Source: Halomonas fontilapidosi
Lineage (GTDB): Bacteria; Pseudomonadota; Gammaproteobacteria; Pseudomonadales; Halomonadaceae
NCBI RefSeq assembly: GCF_014192285.1
Contig: NZ_JACHXQ010000001.1
Location: 558,001-622,000 of the forward strand
Length of the DNA: 64,000 nt
Direction: 5' to 3'
Position 1 is the stretch's first letter. Each line of letters opens with the position of its first letter. A program made the translations under genes and the position numbers. Below the pieces are notes generated by a model, which had not been told where the DNA came from, ran no database searches, and saw nothing but the letters and a program-made list of their open reading frames with translations. This document shows positions 27,414 to 35,527 of this stretch, piece by piece.

Positions 27414-29438
27414 CTAGACCAGCCGGCGCGGAATAGTGAGATCCCAGCTGCGGCAGTGAACGCGCCGTTCGCCCTCGTAGGCATCCAGCGTGGCGTGCAA
27501 CTCGAAGGCCACGGCGGTCGACGTCAGCACGGTGCGGGTTACCGTGCTCACCTCCCAGTCCCCCCGCTTCAACGAGCGTTCCCAGAGCGTGGTAGCCTTC
27601 AGGGAGTCGAAATCGTCGTCTCGCGACTGATAGGTCTCCACCGCGCGTGTTGCCACCTCCAGCTCGCTGTCCTCCAGACGAATCCGGCCGTTGTCGTTGA
27701 TCACCTCCAGCGTCGAGAGATCCTCGGCGAGGTCACGATGCACATACCAGTTGTGATGCCCCGTCTCGAGTGTCGTCGCCGGGATGGTCGGCGCGGCCTC
27801 GGGCTCGGCAAATTCAGCCAGACGATCATCCTCGTCGCGCGGCGGGCGCTGCGGCAGATGCAGCGCACTGCCCTTGTCGAAGATCGTCAGTCGCACCCGC
27901 TCGGGCGGCGCCCACGCCAGCGGCCAGTAGGACGTGGAAAGCGAGAGCCTGAGTCGGTGACCCCGCGGGAACACCTGAGCGACGTCGTTGCACTTGACGC
28001 GGACCCGGTAGCGACGCCCCGGCTCCAGGGCGCTAGGGGTCTCGTTGCTGTCACGATGCGTCAGATTGAGCAGGCCATAGGTCACGCGGGTGGCCTTGTC
28101 GTCTGGCGCCACGTCGGAAAGCCGGACCGCCAGCATCGCCACGGGACGGTCGGCGGAAAGCTCCAGCTCCACTTCCGGCGCGCCCATTATTTCGAGGGCC
28201 TCGTCCAGCGGCGGCGTTTCGAAGGTCAGGGCGCCCCCATCCTCTTCTCGCTGGTCATGGGCCAGATCGGGGCCTGCCGCATAGGAGCACCATTTACCGG
28301 CAAACAGGCCGCAGGTCAGCGGCGACTGCAGGGTGAGGGCGGTTTCCTCCCGGCGCCGCTGGCCATCCAACGCCAACCTGCCTGGCGCCAGCGACAGGCG
28401 CCAATAGGAAACGTTGGGCGAAGGCCAACTCGGCTCAGCCACCCAGCGCCCCGGCCGACAGCCATAGCGAGTGGTCGGCGGCATACTGTCCTGCATCCAG
28501 ACCCGAACGGCGGGATCCTGCTCCAGGCCGCGGTCTATGCCCTTCAGGCATTGGTCCCACCAGCGCAGGCACTCCTGCAGGAAACCGATGGCCGGCCCCG
28601 GCTCGCCAAGATGGGGATACTTGTGGCTCCAGGGCCCGATCAACCCCTTGCAGTGCTCGGGCAGATTCTCCACCAGCCGCTTGACGGCGTTGGAATAGCC
28701 GTCCGCCCAGCCGCTGACGGCCAGTATCGGCACCTCGACGCGGGAAAAGTCCTCGCAGATGGAACCGTGCTGCCAGTAGGCGTCACGGTGTTGGTGCTCG
28801 AGCCAGGTGGCAAGCCATAGGCCGCTCCCTTCGAGCCGCTGGTGCCACATCTCTCGCCAGGCATCACCGACCACGCTGGGATCCGGCGGCAGCGAATTGT
28901 AGGCGAACATGGTGGAGGCCCAGGAGAGATTGTCGCCCAGCAGGCAGCCGCCCATGTAGTGGACATCGTCCGCATAGCGGTCGTCGGTGGAACAGACGCT
29001 GATCACCGCGCCGAGTTCCGGTGGGCGCCGATAGGCCAGCTGCAGGCCATTGAAGCCGCCCCAGGAAATGCCGATCATGCCCACCTTGCCGGCACACCAG
29101 GGCTGAGCGGCGATCCAGCGCAGGATCGCCTCGCCGTCGAGCAGTTCCTGTTCCAGGTATTCGTCGGTGAGTACGCCGCCGGAGTCCCCGCTGCCACGAA
29201 TATCCACCCGCAGCGAGGCGTAGCCATGCCCGGCAAAGTAATGGTGGTGCATGGCGTCCCGCCGCGCGGAGCCATCGCGCAGGCGGTAGGGGATATATTC
29301 CAGAATGGCGGGCACCGGTGCCTCTTCGGCGCCTTCCGGCAGCCACAGGCGGGCACAAAGTTCGATGCCGTCGTCCATGGGAATCCAGACGGGATCCCGG
29401 CACTCGACCGGGTAGGGAAAGTCGGTCACGACATGCAT
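27414..29438 (-). CDS. CocE/NonD family hydrolase (peptidase S15-like)
   Basis: 674 aa, likely cytoplasmic (no signal peptide). N-terminal alpha/beta hydrolase: IPMDDGIELCARLWLPEGA, RVDIRGSGDSGG, nucleophile elbow GMIGISWGGFNGLQ (Ser about 133), acid in VSGWADGYSNAV, His in GPWSHKYPH. The C-terminal ~300 residues are the jelly-roll domain of X-Pro dipeptidyl peptidase/cocaine-esterase proteins (VTYGLLNLTHRDS, FPRGHRLRLSLSTSYWP). An AAGGAGG site precedes the ATG. Directly downstream of the ATP-grasp gene (30-base gap), so co-transcribed. It probably cleaves an amide or ester; substrate unknown. Confidence 0.9.
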   Translation of the reverse strand: MHVVTDFPYPVECRDPVWIPMDDGIELCARLWLPEGAEEAPVPAILEYIPYRLRDGSARRDAMHHHYFAGHGYASLRVDIRGSGDSGGVLTDEYLEQELLDGEAILRWIAAQPWCAGKVGMIGISWGGFNGLQLAYRRPPELGAVISVCSTDDRYADDVHYMGGCLLGDNLSWASTMFAYNSLPPDPSVVGDAWREMWHQRLEGSGLWLATWLEHQHRDAYWQHGSICEDFSRVEVPILAVSGWADGYSNAVKRLVENLPEHCKGLIGPWSHKYPHLGEPGPAIGFLQECLRWWDQCLKGIDRGLEQDPAVRVWMQDSMPPTTRYGCRPGRWVAEPSWPSPNVSYWRLSLAPGRLALDGQRRREETALTLQSPLTCGLFAGKWCSYAAGPDLAHDQREEDGGALTFETPPLDEALEIMGAPEVELELSADRPVAMLAVRLSDVAPDDKATRVTYGLLNLTHRDSNETPSALEPGRRYRVRVKCNDVAQVFPRGHRLRLSLSTSYWPLAWAPPERVRLTIFDKGSALHLPQRPPRDEDDRLAEFAEPEAAPTIPATTLETGHHNWYVHRDLAEDLSTLEVINDNGRIRLEDSELEVATRAVETYQSRDDDFDSLKATTLWERSLKRGDWEVSTVTRTVLTSTAVAFELHATLDAYEGERRVHCRSWDLTIPRRLV

Positions 29439-29468
29439 GACACGGTCCTCCTTGAATAACGCAATGGC

Positions 29469-30773
29469 TCAGTGGGACTCCTGCTCGGTTAGGGGGTCGA
29501 TCTCGAAGGGCAGCATCCGCCGACACGCCTCGATCCGCTCGATCAGCGCCTCGCGGTTCTCGGCCCCGGTAAACAGCACGCCCAGTTCGAAGGAGAAGGA
29601 GTCCTGGTGCTGAAGCTCCGAGAGCTGCATGCCCTCTTTCACGTTGAGATGCACCAGGGTCCCCGGGAACCGCTCCTCGACCTCGCGGATCTCCTCTTGC
29701 GAGGGCACGCGACGCACCCAGCCATCCTCGAAGACGCGCAACATCTGCTTGGCAGCAATGGCGTAATCGCCTTCGCGGTGTGGCATGCGCGGGGCAATGC
29801 CCAGCGCCGTGTCGACCATTACCTGCATGTGCGGCGCGCCGTCGACCAGCTGAAATATCGCCGCATGCGAGCGAGAGATGCGCGAATTGATCTCGAGCAG
29901 CCACAGACGGTCATTCTCCTCATCGAGGAAGTACTCGATGTTGAACGGTCCATCGTCGTAGCCGATATGCGACAGAAAGCGGCGAGTGTTCGACAGTATC
30001 CGCTCCTGCAAGGCGTCGGGCAGCGTGGAAGGATATTCGTAACGCAGCAGCACGGAGGCGTGCGTCTCGTCCCTCAAGCTGTCGATGATCCCCTCGGCAT
30101 GTACTTCGCCGTTCTGAACATACCCCTCCAGGGTACATTGGCGACCGGCAGAGATGATCGCCTCGGCGATACAGTGATGGCCTGAAATAGCGGCCACTTC
30201 CTCGGGAAGCTCGGCCAGGGCCATCACCTCGTCGAACGGCTCGCCGAAACGGCCGATGCCGCCGCGAATCGTCGGCAGCGCCTCGCGGAGCTGGTCGGCG
30301 TTCTCGATCAGGAAGCCGAGATGAGAGGAGTGGGCCTTTATCGGCTTGATCCAGAACGGATAGTCGATCTCGACAGAATCGACGGCCCGCTCATCAAAGG
30401 GGTCGATGGCCTGGAAGGCCGGCACACACGCCGGGATCACTTTCGCCTGCTCCAGGCGGCTCCAGTACTTGTGCTCACACTTGAGAAACGCCTCGAGCGA
30501 CGGGCCGGGCAGGCCGTATTCCCGGCGCAGGACCGGCAGCAGGCCGCTGGTCGGAAAATCCCAGTACCCGACGATGGCATCCACCGACCCGGGAAAGCGC
30601 TCGAGCTGAGCCAGGGCAGTCGCGACGAGACGTTCGAAGGGGTATTCATCGGCATGCACCACCTCCTCGAAGGATAATAACTCGTGGAAGGCATAGTCCT
30701 CGCGGTGGCGCAGGTGCGGCAGCATCTGCCTGCTCAGCTCATCCTGGCCGATGATAAAGACATTCCAGCTCAT
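29469..30773 (-). CDS. ATP-grasp domain protein A
   Basis: 434 aa. N-terminal Rossmann-like part (SWNVFIIGQDELSRQML, VDAIVGYWDFPTSGLLP, PGPSLEAFLKCEHKYWSRLE), ATP-binding Lys in DYPFWIKPIKAHSSHLGF, and the C-terminal Mg/ATP motif FNIEYFLDEENDRLWLLEIN with NSRIS (about 300). This is the layout of carboxylate-amine ligases, which activate an acid as acyl phosphate and join it to an amine. Substrate cannot be inferred. First gene of a two-gene minus-strand operon with the hydrolase; a perfect FNR/Anr site lies about 104 bases upstream. Confidence 0.85.
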   Translation of the reverse strand: MSWNVFIIGQDELSRQMLPHLRHREDYAFHELLSFEEVVHADEYPFERLVATALAQLERFPGSVDAIVGYWDFPTSGLLPVLRREYGLPGPSLEAFLKCEHKYWSRLEQAKVIPACVPAFQAIDPFDERAVDSVEIDYPFWIKPIKAHSSHLGFLIENADQLREALPTIRGGIGRFGEPFDEVMALAELPEEVAAISGHHCIAEAIISAGRQCTLEGYVQNGEVHAEGIIDSLRDETHASVLLRYEYPSTLPDALQERILSNTRRFLSHIGYDDGPFNIEYFLDEENDRLWLLEINSRISRSHAAIFQLVDGAPHMQVMVDTALGIAPRMPHREGDYAIAAKQMLRVFEDGWVRRVPSQEEIREVEERFPGTLVHLNVKEGMQLSELQHQDSFSFELGVLFTGAENREALIERIEACRRMLPFEIDPLTEQESH

Positions 30774-30876
30774 GCGATTTCCTCCGACATGCTCGTCTCC
30801 TCAGTGTGGACCATACAGCCCCCAACCGTGGCGACTTGGACGACCTTTCAGCATGTCAATGTTCCGCCGTCATGAC

Positions 30877-30890
30877 TTGATATCGATCAA
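30877..30890. promoter_or_regulatory. FNR/Anr box between divergent genes
   Basis: TTGAT-ATCG-ATCAA, a perfect match to the FNR/Anr consensus, between ATP-grasp A (minus) and the outer-membrane protein (plus), 104 and 112 bases from their starts. Suggests oxygen-responsive control of one or both directions. Confidence 0.65.
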
Positions 30891-31001
30891 GGAGTCACGA
30901 GCCAAAGGGAGACAGCGGGAGGGCCGCAAGGCACGAGACGATGGTGCCAAGGATGGCGAAGCCGGTAAACTGCCCGACAAACAGGGCCAAGAGACGCAGA
31001 G

Positions 31002-31994
31002 ATGAAGGGATTGCGAACACTGTTAGCCATATCGCTGGCCACCCTCGGCCTGGCTGCCCATGCCAATCCCCCGGAGGTCGACGACAGCGATTTGCCAGCG
31101 TGGGCCGAAAAACAGCTAGGACCCTTCCATGCCCGTGTCTCGCGCTGGGTGGAGAGCACCTCGCGCCGCATCGACGGCTTCTTCGGAACCACCGATGCAC
31201 TGAGCGTGGACACCGACTCCTACTTGCGCCTCAGCCAGGAGTGGGACTGGCGGGAAGGTGAGCCCTTCGACCAGGACCTGGGCGCGCGTTTCCGCCTCGA
31301 CCTGCCCACCACCGAGGAGCGCCTGAGACTGATCATCGAGAGCGAACCCGACGAGACCCGCGGCACCTTGTCGGAGCGAGAGTCGGCGCTCAGCGATGAT
31401 CCCGCCAATAGCCTGGGCGACCTGCTGGTGGGCTTGAACCGCCTCGGCGACAAGGACAAGACGCGCCACTGGAACACGCGCGTTGGTGCCGGTATCAAGC
31501 TGCGCCTGCCGCTCGAGCCCTACGTGCGGCTAACCAGTCAACGGCTCTGGACCCTGCAGGAGGGCCCCTGGCAGTTGCACAGCGACAACCGCCTGTCCTG
31601 GTTCAACGGCGACGGCTACTCTGCCCGCACCCGCTGGGACCTGGGCAGGCCACTCGACGAGCAGCGTCACCTGCGCTTTCTCACCAACGTCCAGTGGCGC
31701 GAAACGGTCGACCACCTCGAGTTCAGCCAGGTCGTGGAGCTCAACCACCGCCTCAACCGCCGCAGCGTACTGCGCACCTCGGGCGGGGTGATCGGCGAGA
31801 GTGGATCCAACCCCGCCATCGAGGACAGCTATCTCGAGGTTCGGTTTCGTCGAGACATTCACAAGGGCTTCACGTTCCTGGACGTTGCCCCTTCTCTGCA
31901 CTTTCCCCGCGACGCCGGCCGCGACCCGCGCTGGGCACTGACCCTGCGTCTGGAAATGTATTTCCGCCGCCACATCGACCGCGTCAGCCTGTAA
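31002..31994 (+). CDS. Putative outer-membrane beta-barrel protein
   Basis: 330 aa. Signal peptide MKGLRTLLAISLATLGLAAHA. Mature part is built of alternating strands with regular Arg/Asp/Trp/Tyr pattern (GARFRLDLPTTEERLRLIIE, VGAGIKLRLPLEPYVRLTSQ, SARTRWDLGRPLD, RWALTLRLEMYFRRHIDRVS), and a final strand with an aromatic near the end, typical of outer-membrane barrels. No recognised family. The ATG follows a weak GAGACGCAGAG. Downstream are the HTH and lipoprotein genes, in the same direction. Confidence 0.7.
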   Translation: MKGLRTLLAISLATLGLAAHANPPEVDDSDLPAWAEKQLGPFHARVSRWVESTSRRIDGFFGTTDALSVDTDSYLRLSQEWDWREGEPFDQDLGARFRLDLPTTEERLRLIIESEPDETRGTLSERESALSDDPANSLGDLLVGLNRLGDKDKTRHWNTRVGAGIKLRLPLEPYVRLTSQRLWTLQEGPWQLHSDNRLSWFNGDGYSARTRWDLGRPLDEQRHLRFLTNVQWRETVDHLEFSQVVELNHRLNRRSVLRTSGGVIGESGSNPAIEDSYLEVRFRRDIHKGFTFLDVAPSLHFPRDAGRDPRWALTLRLEMYFRRHIDRVSL

Positions 31995-32011
31995 CGCGAA
32001 GGAGCCCTCGC

Positions 32012-32314
32012 ATGCCCCTGAGCAAGACCCGTTCGAGCTTCTACCGCCGCCTCTATGTGGCGCATCTGGTGGCGACCGGTACTGCCAGCGTGCCGGCCAT
32101 CACCGCGGCCACCGGCATGCCCCGGCGCACCGCTCAGGATACGCTGGGCGCGCTGGACGAGCTGGATATCCGCTGCGAGTTCGAGCCGACCCCCGGCGAG
32201 CGTCACAATATCGGCGCCTTCGTGATCCGCGACTGGGGACCGATCGATCCGGCCTGGGTAGCAGCGCATGCCGAGCGGCTGCGAGACGCCCTGGGCTACC
32301 CACCCCGAAGATGA
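32012..32314 (+). CDS. Small winged helix-turn-helix protein
   Basis: 100 aa, AAGGAG seven bases before the ATG. The N-terminal helices FYRRLYVAHLVATGTASVPA, then ITAATGMPRRTAQDTLGALD, form a winged HTH; the C-terminal half (HNIGAFVIRDWGPIDPAWVA) is shared by a small family usually encoded beside an alpha/beta hydrolase in pseudomonads. Stop overlaps the hydrolase start by four bases (ATGA). Probably a local transcription regulator. Confidence 0.8.
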   Translation: MPLSKTRSSFYRRLYVAHLVATGTASVPAITAATGMPRRTAQDTLGALDELDIRCEFEPTPGERHNIGAFVIRDWGPIDPAWVAAHAERLRDALGYPPRR

Positions 32315-33339
32315 GCCATGCGGTGAGACGACGCCTTATCCGTCAACTGACGTGGCTGGGCCTCCTGCTGCTGTTGACCGGATGCGGCTGGGGCGACTGG
32401 CGCCAGATTCCGGCATCCGGCAATGATACGACACGGCTGGCGGATGGCGGGATCATTGCCGATGACGGCTACCGATTACCCCTTCATCACTGGCCAGCCA
32501 AGGGCGACCCACAGGCCATCGTGCTCGGGGTACACGGTTTCAACGAACACGGTGGCACCTTCAAGCGCCTCGCCGACGACCTGGCACCCCAAGGCATTAC
32601 CCTCTATGCCCACGACCAGCGCGGCTTCGGCACCACCGCCCAGCGCGGCCTCTGGCCAGGCCACGAGCGGCTGGCCGCCGACGTCACCCTGCTCGCCGAG
32701 CGGCTGAGCGCGCGCCATCCGCAAATCCCGCTTTACCTGGTCGGCCACAGCATGGGCGGCGCGGTGACAATCCTCGCCCTGAGCGGTGAGAACCCGCCGC
32801 CCGTGGATGGCAGCGTGCTGATCTCACCCGCGGTGTGGGGCTTCGAGGCCATGCCCTGGTACCAGCGTCTGGGTTTGTGGCTCGGCGTGCGCCTTTTCCC
32901 CGCCTTGAGCGTCTCCTCGGACATCGTCCAGCGCTTCGGCATCGAGCCCACCGATGATCCCGCCGTCAGGCGCCGGTTGGCAAACGACCCGCTGATCCTT
33001 CGCCGCGCGCGCATTGACACCCTGCACGGCGTAAGCCTGGCCATGGAGGCGGGCCTGGAGGCCACCCGACGACTGCCGGCTCCGTCACTGATCCTGTATG
33101 GCAGCGAGGACCACATCATCCCACCGGAAGCGATCTGTGCCCTGCTCGCACGACTGCCCGAGAAGGAGGGCTTTCGCCTGGCGCTCTACCCTCAGGGCTA
33201 CCACATGCTGACCCGCTATACGAAACGCGAGCGCACCGTGGCCGATATCGCCGCCTGGCTGCTTGACCCCGACACTCCCCTGCCTTCGGAGCATGAGCTA
33301 AATCATCGGCAGGCTCGCCGGACCCTCTGCGATACATAA
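32311..33339 (+). CDS. Lipoprotein alpha/beta hydrolase (monoacylglycerol lipase-like)
   Basis: 342 aa. Lipobox LLLLLTGCGWGD places it as a membrane-anchored lipoprotein. Hydrolase features: VLGVHGFNEHGGTF, HDQRGFGTTAQRG, nucleophile elbow LVGHSMGGAVTIL (Ser about 150), acid in ILYGSEDHIIPPEA and His in LYPQGYHMLTRY. Resembles the serine aminopeptidase S33/monoacylglycerol lipase group. Translationally coupled to the HTH gene. Confidence 0.88.
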   Translation: MSHAVRRRLIRQLTWLGLLLLLTGCGWGDWRQIPASGNDTTRLADGGIIADDGYRLPLHHWPAKGDPQAIVLGVHGFNEHGGTFKRLADDLAPQGITLYAHDQRGFGTTAQRGLWPGHERLAADVTLLAERLSARHPQIPLYLVGHSMGGAVTILALSGENPPPVDGSVLISPAVWGFEAMPWYQRLGLWLGVRLFPALSVSSDIVQRFGIEPTDDPAVRRRLANDPLILRRARIDTLHGVSLAMEAGLEATRRLPAPSLILYGSEDHIIPPEAICALLARLPEKEGFRLALYPQGYHMLTRYTKRERTVADIAAWLLDPDTPLPSEHELNHRQARRTLCDT

Positions 33340-33343
33340 CGCC

Positions 33344-33372
33344 CTGCTCAACGTTTACTAAACGTTGAGCAG
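33344..33372. terminator. Perfect 13-bp hairpin after the lipoprotein gene
   Basis: CTGCTCAACGTTT-ACT-AAACGTTGAGCAG. Sits five bases after the stop, so probably a terminator, but there is no T tract; it could instead act as an operator or RNA stabiliser for the following gene. Confidence 0.5.
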
Positions 33373-33411
33373 CCCGCCGTTTACGGCCAGGTGCCTTCGG
33401 GAGGGATTGAC

Positions 33412-35442
33412 ATGTCACGAGCTAAGCCGGACTGTGAATCAATGAGCAAAGAGACAAATGACGCCTGCCCCGACGACAGCGGCACCATAGGCGAGCTAGC
33501 GCAGCAGCTCGATGCCGCCATCGAACGCCTTGCCATCGAGAATGCCGTTGCCGAGGTCTCCCCGGTCTTCGACGTCATTGATGCGGCACGCCCCTTGATG
33601 TTCGATGAAAGAGGGCTGGAAGCCCTCTATGCGCGCGTGCCCGCCATCGAGGCCGCAGGTTTCTTCGGTGGCAGCGACTGGGATTATCCCCAGACTCTGG
33701 TGCCCTCGCTGGCGGTGCGGACCGCGCGCCACGGGGACCCGATCGCCGCGCTGGTCGAAAGCCTGAGCCAGATCCGCCTGCTGGCCGTCGCCAAGGGCGA
33801 TTATTCCCATCCCTCCGTCTCGGCAGAACATGCCCATCACTTTCTCGCCCAGGTGATGGCCATGAATCTCGACATCGTGGTCGGCGACCTGCAGGAGGGC
33901 GATCGCCTGAGGCCAGACGGGCTCGGCTACGCCGTCCAGGCCCTGTATCGCTATCTGCTGAAGCACCTGGGCTACCAGAACCTGCTGGAGCACCTGGTGG
34001 CAGAGGTCTGGCGCATCCTGGCGCAACGCCCTGTCCAGGTCGACGGCGTCAAGCAGATGGTGACCCAGATTGCCACCTGCCTGCCCGGTCTGGAAGACCA
34101 GCCGGATGCCACGGTCGGCGAGGCGGGCGCAGACGCCATGCGGCTGATCAACGCCGTGTTCAGTCCCACCGAAGGTTGCCGAGAGGATCCCGGTTTCGAG
34201 GTATATGCCGAGCGCCTGGCCGGCATGGATGACGCGGCCCTGCTTCGGGAGTCCATTGACTTTGCTCAGGCCATGCACAGTACGGGGCTGGTCTCGCCTT
34301 ACATGCCGGGCTTCATACGCTACCTGCGCACCCGCTGGAACGAACTGATCCCGACGGCACTCGGCCTGAGCCATACGGGAGCCGACGCCTTTCACTGTTA
34401 TCCGGCGTTGATTCACACCCTCATCGATGAAGCCCTGTTTGCCGAAACCAGCCAGGCCGCCTACGGGCTCGCCATGATGCTGGAGAGAGGGATTCTCTAT
34501 CCGCCTCCGATGGCCCCATCGTTATGGCGGCAGTTACGGCTGACGCTGTGCGATGCTGCGGCAGAGAAGATCGCGGCTGTCTTCGGAGACCGTCGCTCGC
34601 CGGAATGCTTTCTGCTCGCCGACGTTATCAATGTCCTCGGCCGCCCGCTGGGCGTGGGTCAGGGGAACTATCCTACCTGCCAGTCGACACGGGCGTTGTC
34701 GATGTGGGCTTTCAACACCCCGGCCGACCTGTTGCGGATCGTCGCCTGGGCGGCGCGCGACGACGAGATCGTCATGCGCTTCGAGGGCCACAACATTTCG
34801 TCTCGCGAGCTTGGGGCGGGCCTGGCAACCGAGCCACCCGTGGACGTTGATGCCGTCTCCCTGATCACCGTCCCGCACCTCGATCGCATCTACTTCGAGA
34901 TGGGACGCCGCAGCGTCGGGCGCGGCGAGGATCCCCACAAGTGGGTCAACGCCGAGTTCCATGGCGATCAGGTGGGTCACGGTTTTCGCATTGCCGTCGA
35001 TGTGTTTACCGGCAATCTGAAGGATTTCGAGGGCTTTATCCGCGACTTTTACGCGGCTTACCATCCCTTCTATAATGGCAATATTCCCGTCATCAATCCG
35101 CAGCCAGCGGGTATTGCCGTGACCGATAGCGCGTCGCGCTTTCTCGGCTGGCATGCGATCACGATCCAGCGCCTGGCACTCGACCAAGACAAGGTCATGC
35201 GCGTTTACTTTTTCAACCCCAACAACGACAGTGGTCAGGATTGGGGGCAGGAAATTATCACCTCGACACAAGGCAATGGCGAACTCTACGGGGAGGCATC
35301 GCTCCCGGTGGCCCAGTTCGCATCACGGCTTTACGTCTTTCACTATGACCCGCTCGAAAAGGGCGAGCCAAACGATGTTCCGACCAATGAAGTGAGTCAG
35401 GCCATGAGCCTGGCGCGTAAGAGCTGGGCATCGGGACGCTAG
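33412..35442 (+). CDS. Uncharacterised protein with papain-like Cys/His/Asn pattern
   Basis: 676 aa, not recognised. The N-terminal ~400 residues are mostly helical. The C-terminal part shows GNYPTCQSTRALSMWAF (Cys about 423, start of a helix), SRFLGWHAITIQRLAL (His about 581) and VYFFNPNNDSGQDWG (Asn about 602-605), the order and surroundings expected of a papain-like cysteine peptidase or transglutaminase-like fold. No signal peptide. GGGAGGG lies upstream of ATG 33412; a second Met follows at 33442. It is 85 bases ahead of ATP-grasp B on the same strand and probably works with it. The enzymatic reading is inference. Confidence 0.7.
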   Translation: MSRAKPDCESMSKETNDACPDDSGTIGELAQQLDAAIERLAIENAVAEVSPVFDVIDAARPLMFDERGLEALYARVPAIEAAGFFGGSDWDYPQTLVPSLAVRTARHGDPIAALVESLSQIRLLAVAKGDYSHPSVSAEHAHHFLAQVMAMNLDIVVGDLQEGDRLRPDGLGYAVQALYRYLLKHLGYQNLLEHLVAEVWRILAQRPVQVDGVKQMVTQIATCLPGLEDQPDATVGEAGADAMRLINAVFSPTEGCREDPGFEVYAERLAGMDDAALLRESIDFAQAMHSTGLVSPYMPGFIRYLRTRWNELIPTALGLSHTGADAFHCYPALIHTLIDEALFAETSQAAYGLAMMLERGILYPPPMAPSLWRQLRLTLCDAAAEKIAAVFGDRRSPECFLLADVINVLGRPLGVGQGNYPTCQSTRALSMWAFNTPADLLRIVAWAARDDEIVMRFEGHNISSRELGAGLATEPPVDVDAVSLITVPHLDRIYFEMGRRSVGRGEDPHKWVNAEFHGDQVGHGFRIAVDVFTGNLKDFEGFIRDFYAAYHPFYNGNIPVINPQPAGIAVTDSASRFLGWHAITIQRLALDQDKVMRVYFFNPNNDSGQDWGQEIITSTQGNGELYGEASLPVAQFASRLYVFHYDPLEKGEPNDVPTNEVSQAMSLARKSWASGR

Positions 35443-35527
35443 TCCAACGCTGCCTGGCAGTTGGGATAGGCAAGACCGCTGGAAATCGAGCATCAATTTC
35501 CTGCTTAATGCAGAAGGAGAGCATCGC

